A stretch of DNA of 46,937 nucleotides, taken from the NCBI GenBank assembly GCA_023957275.1, contig JAMLHF010000036.1, positions 1 through 46,937 on the forward strand, given 5' to 3'. This stretch comes from Lentimicrobium sp. (GTDB taxonomy: Bacteria > Bacteroidota > Bacteroidia > Bacteroidales > Lentimicrobiaceae). The notes beneath the pieces are model-generated. The model saw only the letters and a program-made list of their open reading frames with translations. It made no database searches and was not told the DNA's origin. Of the stretch, positions 8,932 to 18,805 are shown piece by piece. Position 1 is the first letter of the stretch. Each line of letters begins with the position of its first letter. Position numbers and translations under genes: made by a program.

Positions 8932-10137
8932 TCAATTCCCTGTTATTGTCCTCGCGATCTTATCGCGCATCTCAAGGAATACCGGTCTTAACGGACTGTT
9001 CCCATCGGTGCCGTAATTCACGATCAGCGCCATGGTGGTCTGATATTCCGGAAAGTAGTAAAGATCGGCGCTGTAACCGAGCTCCCTCCCGCGATGGCCC
9101 CACGCATAATCCCTTTCAGGATTGCCTGTATCAATAAAGTCTTTAAAGCAGGCAACGCCTATCTGTTTGCGCGCTTCTACATCGGGATGGAAGGTCAGCA
9201 TTTCATCCAGTGAAGGCCGGGAAAGCAAGGTTTTGCTTTCAAACAAGGCATCGGCAAACAGGTACATGTCCCAAACCGTAGAATACACGCCTGTAAAGCC
9301 ATTGCCGCTGCCGGTATTCCAGTGGGAGATGTTTTCGATCCGGCCGTTGTTGTAAAGGTCATAATATCCCTGGGCAATGCCCGTTTCCGGAAGGGGATCA
9401 TGCCAGTAGTAACGGGTGTCGTTCATCTGCAGCCTGTCGATAACTTCATCGCGAAGGACAACCTCATGCGGAACCCCGGTGGCCGATTCAACTACCATGC
9501 TGAGCAGCAGGTAGTTTGTGTTTGAATAGCCGACGGTGTCTGCCGGTCTGAAGGAGAACATGGCCTCTTTGTTGTAGACGTACTCCAGCAACTCCGCGGC
9601 AGTCCATTTTCGGGCAGGATCATTCAGTATCTGTAGGTAAAACCCCTGGTCATCAATTACATCATAAAAACCCGTCGTATGATTCATCAGGTTACGGATG
9701 GTAATTGGTGCATCCCCATTGCCGATTTTTTTGAGGGTATTTTCAGGAAGGAATTTACTCAGAGGATCATTGAGCGAGAGGATACCCTTTTCCTGAAGCC
9801 GCAGCACGGCCGTTCCTAACATCATCTTGGTTATACTGGCAATTTTAGCGATATGACAGGGCTGCATGGGGATGTTGCCGGAAATATCGGCCATGCCGGC
9901 GGAACCGATAAAGAAACCCGTACTGTCCTTCACCAGCAGCGAGATGCCGGGAAGTCCGCGCCTGACAAAATCATCAAGGATTGTTCTATAGGCAATGCTT
10001 TTCGTGTTCGACTGAAACAATGGATTTTCTTCAACCGGACAATCAAGGGCGACAGGCTTTTTTATTTCATCGCTGCTGCAACCTGTCATTAAAAAGCCTG
10101 CCAGGGCAAGTATAATGACGGTCAGGACTTTGGACAT
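8932..10137 (-). CDS. Serine beta-lactamase-like lipoprotein (class C / D-Ala-D-Ala carboxypeptidase fold)
   Basis: A 401-residue member of the beta-lactamase (PF00144-type) serine hydrolase family. A lipoprotein signal ends in FLMTGC with the lipidated Cys at 20, placing it in the envelope. The catalytic triad motifs are visible: S101-I-T-K104, Y204-S-N206 and H348-R-G350. The length and motif spacing are normal. Such proteins act on peptidoglycan peptides, esters or beta-lactams, and the sequence does not say which. Its first codons overlap the end of the upstream beta-barrel gene by 16 bp, so the two are translationally coupled and probably work together at the outer membrane. Confidence 0.9.
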   Translation of the reverse strand: MSKVLTVIILALAGFLMTGCSSDEIKKPVALDCPVEENPLFQSNTKSIAYRTILDDFVRRGLPGISLLVKDSTGFFIGSAGMADISGNIPMQPCHIAKIASITKMMLGTAVLRLQEKGILSLNDPLSKFLPENTLKKIGNGDAPITIRNLMNHTTGFYDVIDDQGFYLQILNDPARKWTAAELLEYVYNKEAMFSFRPADTVGYSNTNYLLLSMVVESATGVPHEVVLRDEVIDRLQMNDTRYYWHDPLPETGIAQGYYDLYNNGRIENISHWNTGSGNGFTGVYSTVWDMYLFADALFESKTLLSRPSLDEMLTFHPDVEARKQIGVACFKDFIDTGNPERDYAWGHRGRELGYSADLYYFPEYQTTMALIVNYGTDGNSPLRPVFLEMRDKIARTITGN

Positions 10138-10832
10138 TCAAGTTGTTTTGGGGCAGGCTTGCTGTGACTGCCGGGGTTTTTGAAAAGGGTAAACTGTATT
10201 CCCGCCGACAGGATGCCGTTGGGTAAAAGCGGGACATAGTTACTGATAAATGGCATCTGAAGCCTGAAGTCGTAGTTGATAAATATCCGACGTGTATTGT
10301 AATGGTATCCTGCGTCATACCCGATGCCAATGCCGGCTCCACCTACAATCTGAGCCTTTGAAGGCAGTTTCTGACTTTTCCAGCTGCCGTCTGACTGCTT
10401 TAAAAACTGCTCAGTAAGCAGAAAGGCGTGCATGTATCCCGCGTGTAAGGAGACTTCGGCTGAAAATTTTCCCAGATATCTCCTGTAACCGGCCTGCGTG
10501 GTGATCAGCACGGCATGGTTGACATAGCGGTGATAATAATAGGAAAGGCCGACGTTCTGAAACCACTTCCCGGTATAGACCTGACGGCCGCCAAGCGCAT
10601 GGGTGTTGACATTTCTGAACATCGGATTTTTGATGGTTTCGCGCCATCCGAATTCATGACTTACTGAAAATCCGGGGTGTATCGGCTGGTTAAATATCGC
10701 GGTGATCGATTTGGGCGGGTAAAGGGTTGCATTGTTCAGGAGGCTGATGGAGAATGGTTTTGATTTCCATGATTGGGCGGCCGTAATCAATGGAATCAGG
10801 CATGCAGCAAGTATCAGTATTTTATTTCTCAT
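10122..10832 (-). CDS. Outer-membrane beta-barrel-like protein
   Basis: A 236-residue protein from the ATG at 10832. That start gives a clean signal peptide (MRNKILILAACLIPLITAAQS), so I prefer it to the longer frame starting at 10892. After cleavage the sequence alternates aromatic and polar residues (VGLSYYYHRYVNHAVLITTQ, YHYNTRRIFINYDF) in a way typical of small outer-membrane barrels. A final strand, GILSAGIQFTLFK, is followed by an unusual proline/lysine tail. No named family is recognised. The gene overlaps the start of the beta-lactamase-like lipoprotein and is first in that two-gene unit. Confidence 0.75.
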   Translation of the reverse strand: MRNKILILAACLIPLITAAQSWKSKPFSISLLNNATLYPPKSITAIFNQPIHPGFSVSHEFGWRETIKNPMFRNVNTHALGGRQVYTGKWFQNVGLSYYYHRYVNHAVLITTQAGYRRYLGKFSAEVSLHAGYMHAFLLTEQFLKQSDGSWKSQKLPSKAQIVGGAGIGIGYDAGYHYNTRRIFINYDFRLQMPFISNYVPLLPNGILSAGIQFTLFKNPGSHSKPAPKQLECPKS

Positions 10833-11142
10833 CAACAGCGTATGGGTTGCCTGGCGCCTGGCTGCCGGCAAATTGTTCAGCAAAGATAACAACTGTAACG
10901 TTCATGTCAAATGATCGGAAGCGATGCCGTTGATTCAGGATTTTCATCATTGAATTGAACCCGGAAGGCTTTAAGGAAGCTATGCCACAGAAGTGATGGT
11001 TCCGGCATACGGAATCCGGCAGGAGCATGGGTTTACTAAAATATTCTGACGTGAAGCAATTATCCGGCAGTAAATCTATAAGATGTCAGCATTTACTGTT
11101 AGCGGCGGGTTTTATTGTCTGAAGCGCCTTGTTGTCAGCATA

Positions 11143-13710
11143 TTACCTGACAATTATTTTTCTGGTCAGTTTAAAGTTTACTGCCGAGATGCCGGCCAGA
11201 TACACTCCGGGCTTCAGGCTGACGGGCATTACCGTCAGGTCATCTTTGCCCAGAGGCGATGAAAGCACCACACGACCCGCGAGGTCGAATAAATGCAATT
11301 CGCCGGCAATCCCGGAAGGATTGGATACGGACAGGAGATTGTTGTGGTACCAGACAAATATGCTGTTTTGTTCAGGAATCGCGGATCCTCCGGCAATGTG
11401 CAGGCGGAAGCGGTCAGGAATTTCTCCGGCCTGGTAATCAAATGTATATCCGGGATTTAGTGAAAGGTCTGTAATGGAACTGGTTTTTTTATCCTCGAGC
11501 AGCAAGCGGACAGAGGGGTCGAAGCCTGACAATCCGTTTGCGGTGATGGCATACGCCCCGCTGGCGGCACAGCTGAAACCGAGGTCAATGGTTTCGTTGA
11601 AAGCCAGGGGCAACTCGTTGATGCTTAACGGGTATGTGCCCGACCAGGAGAAGAGCTGCGGGGCTTCTTCAATGCCCCGGAGTTTATGTGCATCGGCATA
11701 GGTATCGAAACCTTTGGTGGCATTTTTGTTAAAACGGATATAGGTAACATCCCTGTAACCGTTTCCATCCACCTCAAGTTCAAGGGTATTTGCCACGGAT
11801 TCCTTCAGGAACGGGCGATTGCTGTGGACCCTTGCCGGCAGGGGGATGGTGACATCCCTGTTGAAAATAAAACCCGGTTCTGATGCTTTGATAAAAACGC
11901 CGCTCTGGGCGGGGACGATGCCGTTTGTAAGGGCGCCGATCGTACCGTTCCATGTAATATACTGGGTTCCGTTCCAGGCATAGATCGATTGCTCTGCGGC
12001 GTTCACCGATACCATATCCCAGTCGATGGCGCTTGGGAAGGGGTTGCCGACAAGGTTCCACCCTGCGCGGTCGGGGTCATTCCCCGGATTGTTGTATAAC
12101 AGCCGGGTGGTGACAGCCGCGCTGTTCAGGATTCCGATGAACCCGGCAGTCTGGTTTTGCGTCATCTGCATGGAATAAGCGGTGCCCGGATTCAGCAGGG
12201 CGCTTGCCGGGAGATTTTGCCAGTCGCCGCTGAATTCATCATATTTTCTTGCCCAGATACCGTTTTGATTATCCGTGAAAACCCCGCCGAAAGCCGGTTC
12301 CGGGTAACCCATGGGTGACGACAGGAAATGAAACTGCTGGTTGTTCAGATCACGCTTTACCATGGCGGATTTTACCGTCAGGAATTCCGTTCCTATAAAC
12401 GAACCGCCATTCTCAATAATGATGCTTTCGCAGGATGCGGGTGCGGTAAGGGTGGGGTAGTTTTCGATATTTCCCGGAATTACAACTACTGATGAAATGC
12501 CGGGTACCCCGCTGTCCCAGTTTTCATTCCGGTTCCAGTTGTTGTCCACATTGCCGGTCCAGGTTACGGGTGCAACATTGCAGTCTCTCACCATCATCAC
12601 CACGGTATTGTTCATTTCATAATCGAAACAGGGCGAAATCATGATGGCGGACACCTGATCTCCATTTTCAGGGGTATAGCTGAAGGATGTTCCTCCCGGG
12701 AAGGCCTGGCTGTTATTGATCATCCATAAAAACTCATAATCCGGGTTGCCGTTTCGTTCCGGAGAGGCTGTAAAGGTTACCTGAGTCCCTGAGCAAAGGT
12801 CGTTACCGGCTGCCGAGATATAGGTTCTGGTGTTGAACGGGGTCACCAGGGCGCTGCCGTTCATCCACACGGAATCGCAGGCATTCTTGCCGAGGATCAT
12901 GTATTCCCCCGCTTCTTCGAAAAAACTCAGCGGACCGCCGGTACCCGATTGTTCCATGCCATTTAACCGGAACAGATTATCACCGAGTTTTTTATAGAGA
13001 TAATAAATGACCCCGGGCTCAGAGGATACAATGCCGAACTCAAAACCAACGGCGCCGCAGAATTCACCACTGCCCCAGATGTCAAATACCATCGGCGCTG
13101 AATTGCACACCGACATTACCAGTTGATTCGACGTAACCGGATTCGTACCGATGCAGGGTACATCACTGCCCACGGTAAGCCTGGCCTGCACAATATCGCC
13201 GTTCTGAGGGGTATACGTGAAATCATATACATTGACGGCGACCCTGACATTGTTTACAAGCCATTCCATCAGCGGGGCAGCCCCTGCATTGAAGGTTTCG
13301 GCATGGTAGGATACCGGTGTCCCTTCAGTTACCTGTATTTCCGGAGTTGAAATATACACGGCGGCGTAGGTCGGATACACGATGAGTTGCAAAGGATCAG
13401 AAGTGCCGGAGAATCCTGTTGCAGTTACAGTTACCTGAAGAATATCGCCGTTGGCCGGAACATCAATAAAATCGGGGGCGTTGCTGCCAACCGCGAAACC
13501 GTTTTTTGTCCATTGATATACGGGGTTTTGCAGAACCGGTGTTATAGCCGTGAATGTGACTGATGTCCCGGCACAGATTTCTTCGGTATCCGGTTTTATG
13601 GATACAGGAGAGTCTGATACGGAAGTTCCGTCAGCAAAACTGCAAGTGGCAATCAACAAGAAGGTAAGAAATATCCCCGGTACAATCAGTAAAGAAAAAT
13701 AAGGTTTCAT
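11143..13710 (-). CDS. Large secreted Ig/PKD-like protein with T9SS sorting domain
   Basis: An 855-residue protein with a signal peptide at 1-27. Residues 30-390 contain several domains of about 85-95 residues of the form EICAGTSVTFTAITPVLQNPVYQWTKNG, that is Ig/PKD-like modules with repeated GDxxxVxxT endings. A middle segment (NVDNNWNRNENWDSGVPG onward) is the pattern common in Bacteroidota surface proteins that carry a pectate-lyase-like or G8-like stretch. The final 80 residues (SIFVWYHNNLLSVSNP ... DLAGRVVLS ... KPGVYLAGI ... LTRKIIVR) form a type A T9SS sorting domain. It is expected to be exported and anchored or released at the surface. It is probably adhesive or structural; no catalytic motif is visible. 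Confidence 0.87.
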   Translation of the reverse strand: MKPYFSLLIVPGIFLTFLLIATCSFADGTSVSDSPVSIKPDTEEICAGTSVTFTAITPVLQNPVYQWTKNGFAVGSNAPDFIDVPANGDILQVTVTATGFSGTSDPLQLIVYPTYAAVYISTPEIQVTEGTPVSYHAETFNAGAAPLMEWLVNNVRVAVNVYDFTYTPQNGDIVQARLTVGSDVPCIGTNPVTSNQLVMSVCNSAPMVFDIWGSGEFCGAVGFEFGIVSSEPGVIYYLYKKLGDNLFRLNGMEQSGTGGPLSFFEEAGEYMILGKNACDSVWMNGSALVTPFNTRTYISAAGNDLCSGTQVTFTASPERNGNPDYEFLWMINNSQAFPGGTSFSYTPENGDQVSAIMISPCFDYEMNNTVVMMVRDCNVAPVTWTGNVDNNWNRNENWDSGVPGISSVVVIPGNIENYPTLTAPASCESIIIENGGSFIGTEFLTVKSAMVKRDLNNQQFHFLSSPMGYPEPAFGGVFTDNQNGIWARKYDEFSGDWQNLPASALLNPGTAYSMQMTQNQTAGFIGILNSAAVTTRLLYNNPGNDPDRAGWNLVGNPFPSAIDWDMVSVNAAEQSIYAWNGTQYITWNGTIGALTNGIVPAQSGVFIKASEPGFIFNRDVTIPLPARVHSNRPFLKESVANTLELEVDGNGYRDVTYIRFNKNATKGFDTYADAHKLRGIEEAPQLFSWSGTYPLSINELPLAFNETIDLGFSCAASGAYAITANGLSGFDPSVRLLLEDKKTSSITDLSLNPGYTFDYQAGEIPDRFRLHIAGGSAIPEQNSIFVWYHNNLLSVSNPSGIAGELHLFDLAGRVVLSSPLGKDDLTVMPVSLKPGVYLAGISAVNFKLTRKIIVR

Positions 13711-14024
13711 ATCTGCAGAGTTAATGCTTATTAAACTGCCACCCGGGTTTTCCCGGTTTCCGGTGGTTGTAAGTCAAGTGATCCCGGAGAATGGCCGGTT
13801 ATACTTTAATTAATTTAATATGTTTTTCAGAGGCGGGTATCTGATAGCAATGGCAGTGATAATATTAAGCTACGTTAAAATTAACATAAACCCATGCACC
13901 ATGGCGCAGGTTTATTCAATGTTTTCACGGATGGATAAAAATACGAAGATTTTCTCCGGAATGGTTACCCGGGGAAAATTTATTTTCAACATATTCTCTC
14001 CCGGAGATAAAGCAGATACCCGAA

Positions 14025-14054
14025 CCACCCGGTTTTATCCGAAAAACCGGGTGG
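14025..14054. repeat. Perfect 12-bp inverted repeat
   Basis: CCACCCGGTTTT at 14025-14036 is the exact reverse complement of AAAACCGGGTGG at 14043-14054, with a 6-base loop. It could be a bidirectional terminator or a protein-binding site. It lies about 310 bp upstream of the leftward T9SS gene, so a terminator role for that gene is excluded. Confidence 0.6.
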
Positions 14055-14118
14055 AGACTGGCCATTGGAATTCCCGGGCTTGCCGGTATTTATTATTACC
14101 GTTCTTCCAATAAACTTT

Positions 14119-14250
14119 CGTCGCATTTTGGGCTAAAGCCCCTGCGTTGGTCAGCGCCTGATAACCCCCGGCTCAAGCCTGGGGTAAAGAGCCGGAATTG
14201 AGCACCTTCAGAAACTGCCGGAAATAAAGGAAATTGCTTTTTAGCACCTT
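14119..14250. repeat. REP-like palindromic element, solitary copy
   Basis: TTTTGGGCTAAAGCCCCTG, then GTCAGCGCCTGAT, then an ACCCCCGGCT...AGCCTGGGGT palindrome and GAGCACCTTCAGAAACTGC match the units at 22.7-23.5 kb, with scattered substitutions. This copy lies 8.5 kb from the array, showing that the element is dispersed. Confidence 0.75.
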
Positions 14251-14823
14251 GAGAGGGAGCGAAGCGGCTGCTCCTCCATTCGCCTGCATCCCCCATCTGC
14301 ACCCTGAAAACCCCGTTATTCCGGATAAGGTGAGGAGTTTCAGATAATTTACCGGACACGATTGATACGCATTAAACAAACAGGGCTTGTCAATTCAATA
14401 ATCCGTATTCTCCGCCGCCGGAATACTGGAAAAGCGGGAATGTATTAATAATTCTGTCAATTCAGTGGTCATAATCTGTTATGCCATTGGCGGGGTTCCG
14501 ATTCAATGAATATGCCGTATCCGCATGCAACTCCCCGGATTCATTCAGGATCTCAAAAGACGGAAAAGGATGCTTCCTGGCGTGTTTTGGTCCCAACAGG
14601 AGGATATCTGCTGATATCTTATTTCTGGTCTGGATTGCAGGTGTTTCCTAAAAAATCCGGAACTGCCGCGCTCACTGCCGGCTTGCAGGATGCTGCGGTT
14701 GCCTGTTAAATATGGTTAAAAGCCTGCAATGTTTTTGTTTTCCTTTTATTGCCGGGTTATCTTTACATCGTCATACGCGTTTTATTGGTATAAAATTTAT
14801 TTTTATTCCTAACTGATTTCCAG

Positions 14824-17478
14824 ATGTGGTTCAGGATTATTCTCATTCTTTCGGTTACCCTTTCATTTTCATTTGCCTCACATTCCCAGGTGCTTTCCGG
14901 GGTTATCACGGATGAAGCGGGTAAACCTGTGCCCTGGGCCACGGTGTTTGTAAAGGAACTGATGTATGGTACGGTGGCAAATCAGGACGGGGCTTTTGAG
15001 CTGAAACTGGATGCAGGCGATTATACCTGCGTGTTTCAGAGTATGGGTTATCAGGCTGAAACCCGGCAGATCAGCATCGGGGAAGCAGCGAACCCTATGC
15101 ATATTCAATTGAAATCCATGGTCTATAACCTTTCAGGTGTGGTGGTGAGCAGCAGCGGGGAGGACCCCGCCTACGGCATTATGCGTCAGGTAATCCGCAT
15201 GGCGCCGCAGTATGCCGGGATGGTAAAATATTACAAGGCCGATGTGTATATCCGAGGCAGTCTGGAGTTAAGGTCCATATCACGAATGGTGAAATGGATG
15301 GCCAGGGAAGACCTGAAAGAGAGCGGGATCAGGGAAGGTGACGTGTATATGGAAGAATCGGTCAATGAAATAGAGTTTACCGCGCCTTCAAAGGTAAATC
15401 AGCGGGTAAAATCGATACACAGCAATTTTCCCCGCGACGATGAGAGTAAATCCTCGGCGGCAGTTGGTTATATATCGGGAAATCTTTATAAACCCGACGC
15501 TTTCGGCAACGCCTGGTCGCCCTTTGCGCCCGGCGCCTTCAGTCATTACCGTTTTGCCCTCGAGGGGACCCGGGTGAACGGAAAGGTGCTGGTAAGTAAA
15601 ATCAGGATTATCCCTAAAGGCAAAGGGCCGAAATTTGTGCGGGGGCATGTTTATATCATTGAGGACCTGTGGTGCATCCACAGCATTGACGTGCAGGTGG
15701 AGGAGCAGCTTGGCGTGGATATCCGGCTTTCGCAGACCTACGGGGAGGTGAAGCCATCGGTGTGGCTTCCGGTAAGCAACCGTATGAAGCTGGATATGGA
15801 CCTGCTGGGCAATGCAGGCGGCTTTTTATACAACACATCCGTTAGGTACCGCGATCTTTTGGTTAATACCTCGCACATCCCGTCTGCCGAAGCGCCCCCT
15901 GTATCCATGCAGTTGCCCGCATCCCCGGCTTCAAGCCAGGCGCGCAGGGACCGGCTGCAGAAGAAAGCGGAGAAACTTACGGCCAGCCCGGAGCCGACCA
16001 CATCTGAAGCTTACCGGCTGGCAAGGATCAGGCAGAAGCAGGAGGCGCTGAAGGCCAGGGATTCATTGAGGAACGATCATCAATATGTGGAGCGCTACAA
16101 ATTAAGCGTCGATTCCAATGCCAGGGTATCCGACACCGCTTTCTGGAGCAGCATCAGGCCGATTCCGCTGGCCCGCAGCGAAGTGCTGAGTGTTGTCAGG
16201 AATGATACCCTGATGGCCCGTCGCAAAAAGGACGCTGACAGCACTATTCAGCCAAAGCCGGCGAAACAGCGGCTGCTTTCCGTGCTGCTCACCGGTGGAA
16301 TGTCAGAGATTGATTCCGTGAACCGGTTTTCGTCGAACGGGCTGCTATACCCTTTTGGGGTGAGTTTCAGCACGGTTGACGGACTGACATACGGAACCCG
16401 CTTTACATATAACCGGTTTAAAACCGGAAAATACAAGGCGATGGTTGATTTTGCCCCCGCCTTCGGGTTTGCATCCCGTGACTTTATGTGGACCACTTCG
16501 GTGGGGTTGGAAGGCCAGGGAAACCTGAAAAACAAATTCAGGATCAGCGGAGGTTCTTTACACCCCGATTTTAACCGGGAAGGGGGCGCCATGGCAATTG
16601 AGAACGCGTTATCGACACTTTTGTTCCGGCAAAACCTGTCGCGGCTGTATCAATATGATTTCATCCGGATTACACACTCCATACAACCTTTTTTCGGGGC
16701 AAGCCTGAATTCCGGTCTCACCTTGTCGGAATCCACACCCCTGCAGAACCAGAGTGATTTTTCGTTTTTCTATAAGGATTCCCGGTCATTCAGCCCCAAC
16801 ATTCCGGCGAGTCCGCTATACCGGATGGAGCGCCACCGTGATTTGATTTTTGAAATGGAACTGACTTATAAACCCATGCCTTTTTACTACATCAAAGACG
16901 GGGTAAAAGTTCCGCGCCGTGGCCTGAACCGGGCGCCGGAATTCTTCGCCGGCATCAGAAAAGCAATCCCTTCCGGCTCGTTTACTACTGATTTTACGGT
17001 GCTTCACGCCGGTCTGAGGCAGGAGGTTGCCACCGGTCCGGGCGAACGGCTGAAGCTTGAAGCGGAATACGGAAAGTTTGTAACGGCAGCTCGTATCTAT
17101 TCCGGCGATTTTACCCATTTCAGCGCCCAGCCACTGACAGTGGGAGGAAAGAACCCCTTCAACACCTTTCAACTGATCAATTATTACGACTACAGTACCA
17201 ATGAAGCCTGGTTGAGGGCTTTTGCAAACTACTCCTCCCGTTATTTGCTGTTTACGCGCCTGCCACTCCTGCGCAACCGGTTGTGGCAGGAACAGTTCAG
17301 CCTCGGATTGCTTGGCGTGCAGCATCAGGGATACCATATCGAGGGCGGTTTCGGACTGGGCAATAGTTTGTATAACTTTGGCATCTATTCAGCGGTAAAC
17401 GATAAAGGAAAATGGCAGTGGGGTTTCCGGCTTGCCATTCCCGTGTTTTCGACCCGGGAGATTACAGTAGGTATGTAA
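14824..17478 (+). CDS. DUF5686 family protein with CarboxypepD_reg-like domain
   Basis: An 884-residue envelope protein. A signal peptide covers residues 1-21. Residues 23-100 form a carboxypeptidase-regulatory-like beta-sandwich (LSGVITDEAGKPVPWATVFV ... GAFELKLDAGDY), the module that also begins TonB-dependent receptors. The rest fits DUF5686, with a charged linker around residues 360-480 and a C-terminal region of alternating aromatic strands ending in FRLAIPVFSTREITVGM, typical of an outer-membrane barrel. There is no TonB plug domain. The molecular function of the family is unknown. It is probably transcribed with the flavoprotein gene that starts 19 bp after its stop. Confidence 0.85.
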   Translation: MWFRIILILSVTLSFSFASHSQVLSGVITDEAGKPVPWATVFVKELMYGTVANQDGAFELKLDAGDYTCVFQSMGYQAETRQISIGEAANPMHIQLKSMVYNLSGVVVSSSGEDPAYGIMRQVIRMAPQYAGMVKYYKADVYIRGSLELRSISRMVKWMAREDLKESGIREGDVYMEESVNEIEFTAPSKVNQRVKSIHSNFPRDDESKSSAAVGYISGNLYKPDAFGNAWSPFAPGAFSHYRFALEGTRVNGKVLVSKIRIIPKGKGPKFVRGHVYIIEDLWCIHSIDVQVEEQLGVDIRLSQTYGEVKPSVWLPVSNRMKLDMDLLGNAGGFLYNTSVRYRDLLVNTSHIPSAEAPPVSMQLPASPASSQARRDRLQKKAEKLTASPEPTTSEAYRLARIRQKQEALKARDSLRNDHQYVERYKLSVDSNARVSDTAFWSSIRPIPLARSEVLSVVRNDTLMARRKKDADSTIQPKPAKQRLLSVLLTGGMSEIDSVNRFSSNGLLYPFGVSFSTVDGLTYGTRFTYNRFKTGKYKAMVDFAPAFGFASRDFMWTTSVGLEGQGNLKNKFRISGGSLHPDFNREGGAMAIENALSTLLFRQNLSRLYQYDFIRITHSIQPFFGASLNSGLTLSESTPLQNQSDFSFFYKDSRSFSPNIPASPLYRMERHRDLIFEMELTYKPMPFYYIKDGVKVPRRGLNRAPEFFAGIRKAIPSGSFTTDFTVLHAGLRQEVATGPGERLKLEAEYGKFVTAARIYSGDFTHFSAQPLTVGGKNPFNTFQLINYYDYSTNEAWLRAFANYSSRYLLFTRLPLLRNRLWQEQFSLGLLGVQHQGYHIEGGFGLGNSLYNFGIYSAVNDKGKWQWGFRLAIPVFSTREITVGM

Positions 17479-17497
17479 ACGTAAAGTTTTAAATCTT

Positions 17498-18730
17498 TTG
17501 AATCATAATAAAAACAAACCGGCTTCGGGCGGCGTGGCGATTGTGGCGGGCGGTGGTCCGGCAGGACTGATGGCCGCCTGGCAACTGGCTGCTTATTTTG
17601 AGGTCCATCTTTTCGAGAAGGAAAAAATGGTGGGTCAGAAATTTCTGCTGGCCGGGAAGGGAGGACTGAACATCACCAGCCACCTTGAAGGAGAAAAGCT
17701 TGCAGGAAAGTATTCGCCCCGCGGGTTTATGGATACCGCCCTGAACCTCTTCGGCCCGCGGCAGCTGAGGGAATGGCTCGGCCAGCTGGGCATTCCCACT
17801 TATACCGGCAGCAGCGGCAAAGTGTTTCCCGAAAAAGGGATCAGCCCGGCTCAGGTGCTCAAAGCCGTTGTCAACTCCCTGCAACAAAGAGGCGTTCATA
17901 TCCATACCAGCCATAAACTCACGGATTTCGACGGGCAGATGCGGTTTACTTTTCTGAACGGAAACAAACAGATAGAAATCCAGGCTGATTACGCCGTTTT
18001 GGCCCTGGGAGGTGCTTCATGGCCGGGAACCGGCTCGGATGGCAAATGGACGGAAATAATGAACAGGCGCGGGATATCCACATTGCCTTTTCAACCCTCT
18101 AACTGCGGGGTGAATATTGAATGGCCGGCGCAACTCAGGCAGTTTCATGAAGGGAAACCCCTCAAGAACATTGTGATGCAGGTTCAGGATGTGAAAAGCA
18201 GGGGAGAGGCGCTGATCACCGCGTACGGACTGGAAGGTTTTGCTGTTTATCCGCTGGTACCGGAGATCAGGAAGCTTATAGCGTCCGGACAGAGCGCTGC
18301 ACTCCGGCTCGACCTGAAACCGACAAGTGACAGGAATTCCCTGTTGAAACGATTGGGAAATACCAGGCCGGGAAGCCGTGCTTACGCCCGTTGCCTGAAA
18401 CTTGACACCGTTTCACTGGCCCTGGTCAAGGCATATACCTCACAGGTAGAATTTCTCGAACCTGCGTTATTTGCGGATGCTCTTAAGAACCTTCTTCTGC
18501 CCGTGCATTCTCTGCGCGGACTTGATGAAGCCATTTCGAGCACAGGTGGGCTTGGACTGGAATCGCTGAATCCGGATTGCTCCCTGAAAAAGTTCCCGCG
18601 GATTTTTGTCGCCGGCGAGATGACCGACTGGGACGCGCCGACCGGCGGTTTCCTGCTGCAGGGCTGCTTTTCAGGCGGATTTTACGCGGCAAATGAAATT
18701 ATCAGCAGATGCGGGTGTCAGATGACCTGA
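17498..18730 (+). CDS. HI0933/BaiN-type FAD-dependent flavoprotein (NAD(P)/FAD oxidoreductase)
   Basis: A 410-residue flavoprotein. A Rossmann dinucleotide-binding motif (VAGGGPAGLMAAW) lies near residue 20. It is followed by LLAGKGGLNITSH, the glycine-rich signature of the HI0933-like family, then FPEKGISPAQVL, VLALGGASWPGTGSDG, and a C-terminal FAD-binding segment (FVAGEMTDWDAPTGGFLLQGCFSGG). The start is a TTG at 17498; no ATG precedes the Rossmann motif in frame. Members are proposed to act on hydrophobic substrates such as bile-acid intermediates, but most are uncharacterised. The 19-bp spacing to the upstream DUF5686 gene suggests cotranscription without an obvious functional link. Confidence 0.9.
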   Translation: MNHNKNKPASGGVAIVAGGGPAGLMAAWQLAAYFEVHLFEKEKMVGQKFLLAGKGGLNITSHLEGEKLAGKYSPRGFMDTALNLFGPRQLREWLGQLGIPTYTGSSGKVFPEKGISPAQVLKAVVNSLQQRGVHIHTSHKLTDFDGQMRFTFLNGNKQIEIQADYAVLALGGASWPGTGSDGKWTEIMNRRGISTLPFQPSNCGVNIEWPAQLRQFHEGKPLKNIVMQVQDVKSRGEALITAYGLEGFAVYPLVPEIRKLIASGQSAALRLDLKPTSDRNSLLKRLGNTRPGSRAYARCLKLDTVSLALVKAYTSQVEFLEPALFADALKNLLLPVHSLRGLDEAISSTGGLGLESLNPDCSLKKFPRIFVAGEMTDWDAPTGGFLLQGCFSGGFYAANEIISRCGCQMT

Positions 18731-18805
18731 CATTTCTGTCCACTCAAAAAAAAATCCCGAAAATAAAGATGAGCCCTGTTGCCGGGGTACAAAGGCAGGC
18801 TTTTA

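Larger units (their letters stand above)
13711..14823. other. Long divergent intergenic region with palindromes
   Basis: This stretch separates the leftward T9SS gene from the rightward DUF5686 gene and contains no convincing gene. It holds a perfect 12-bp hairpin at 14025-14054 and a REP-like element at about 14119-14250, both described separately. The remainder to 14823 shows nothing recognisable beyond AT-rich DNA just before the DUF5686 gene, where its promoter must lie. Confidence 0.6.
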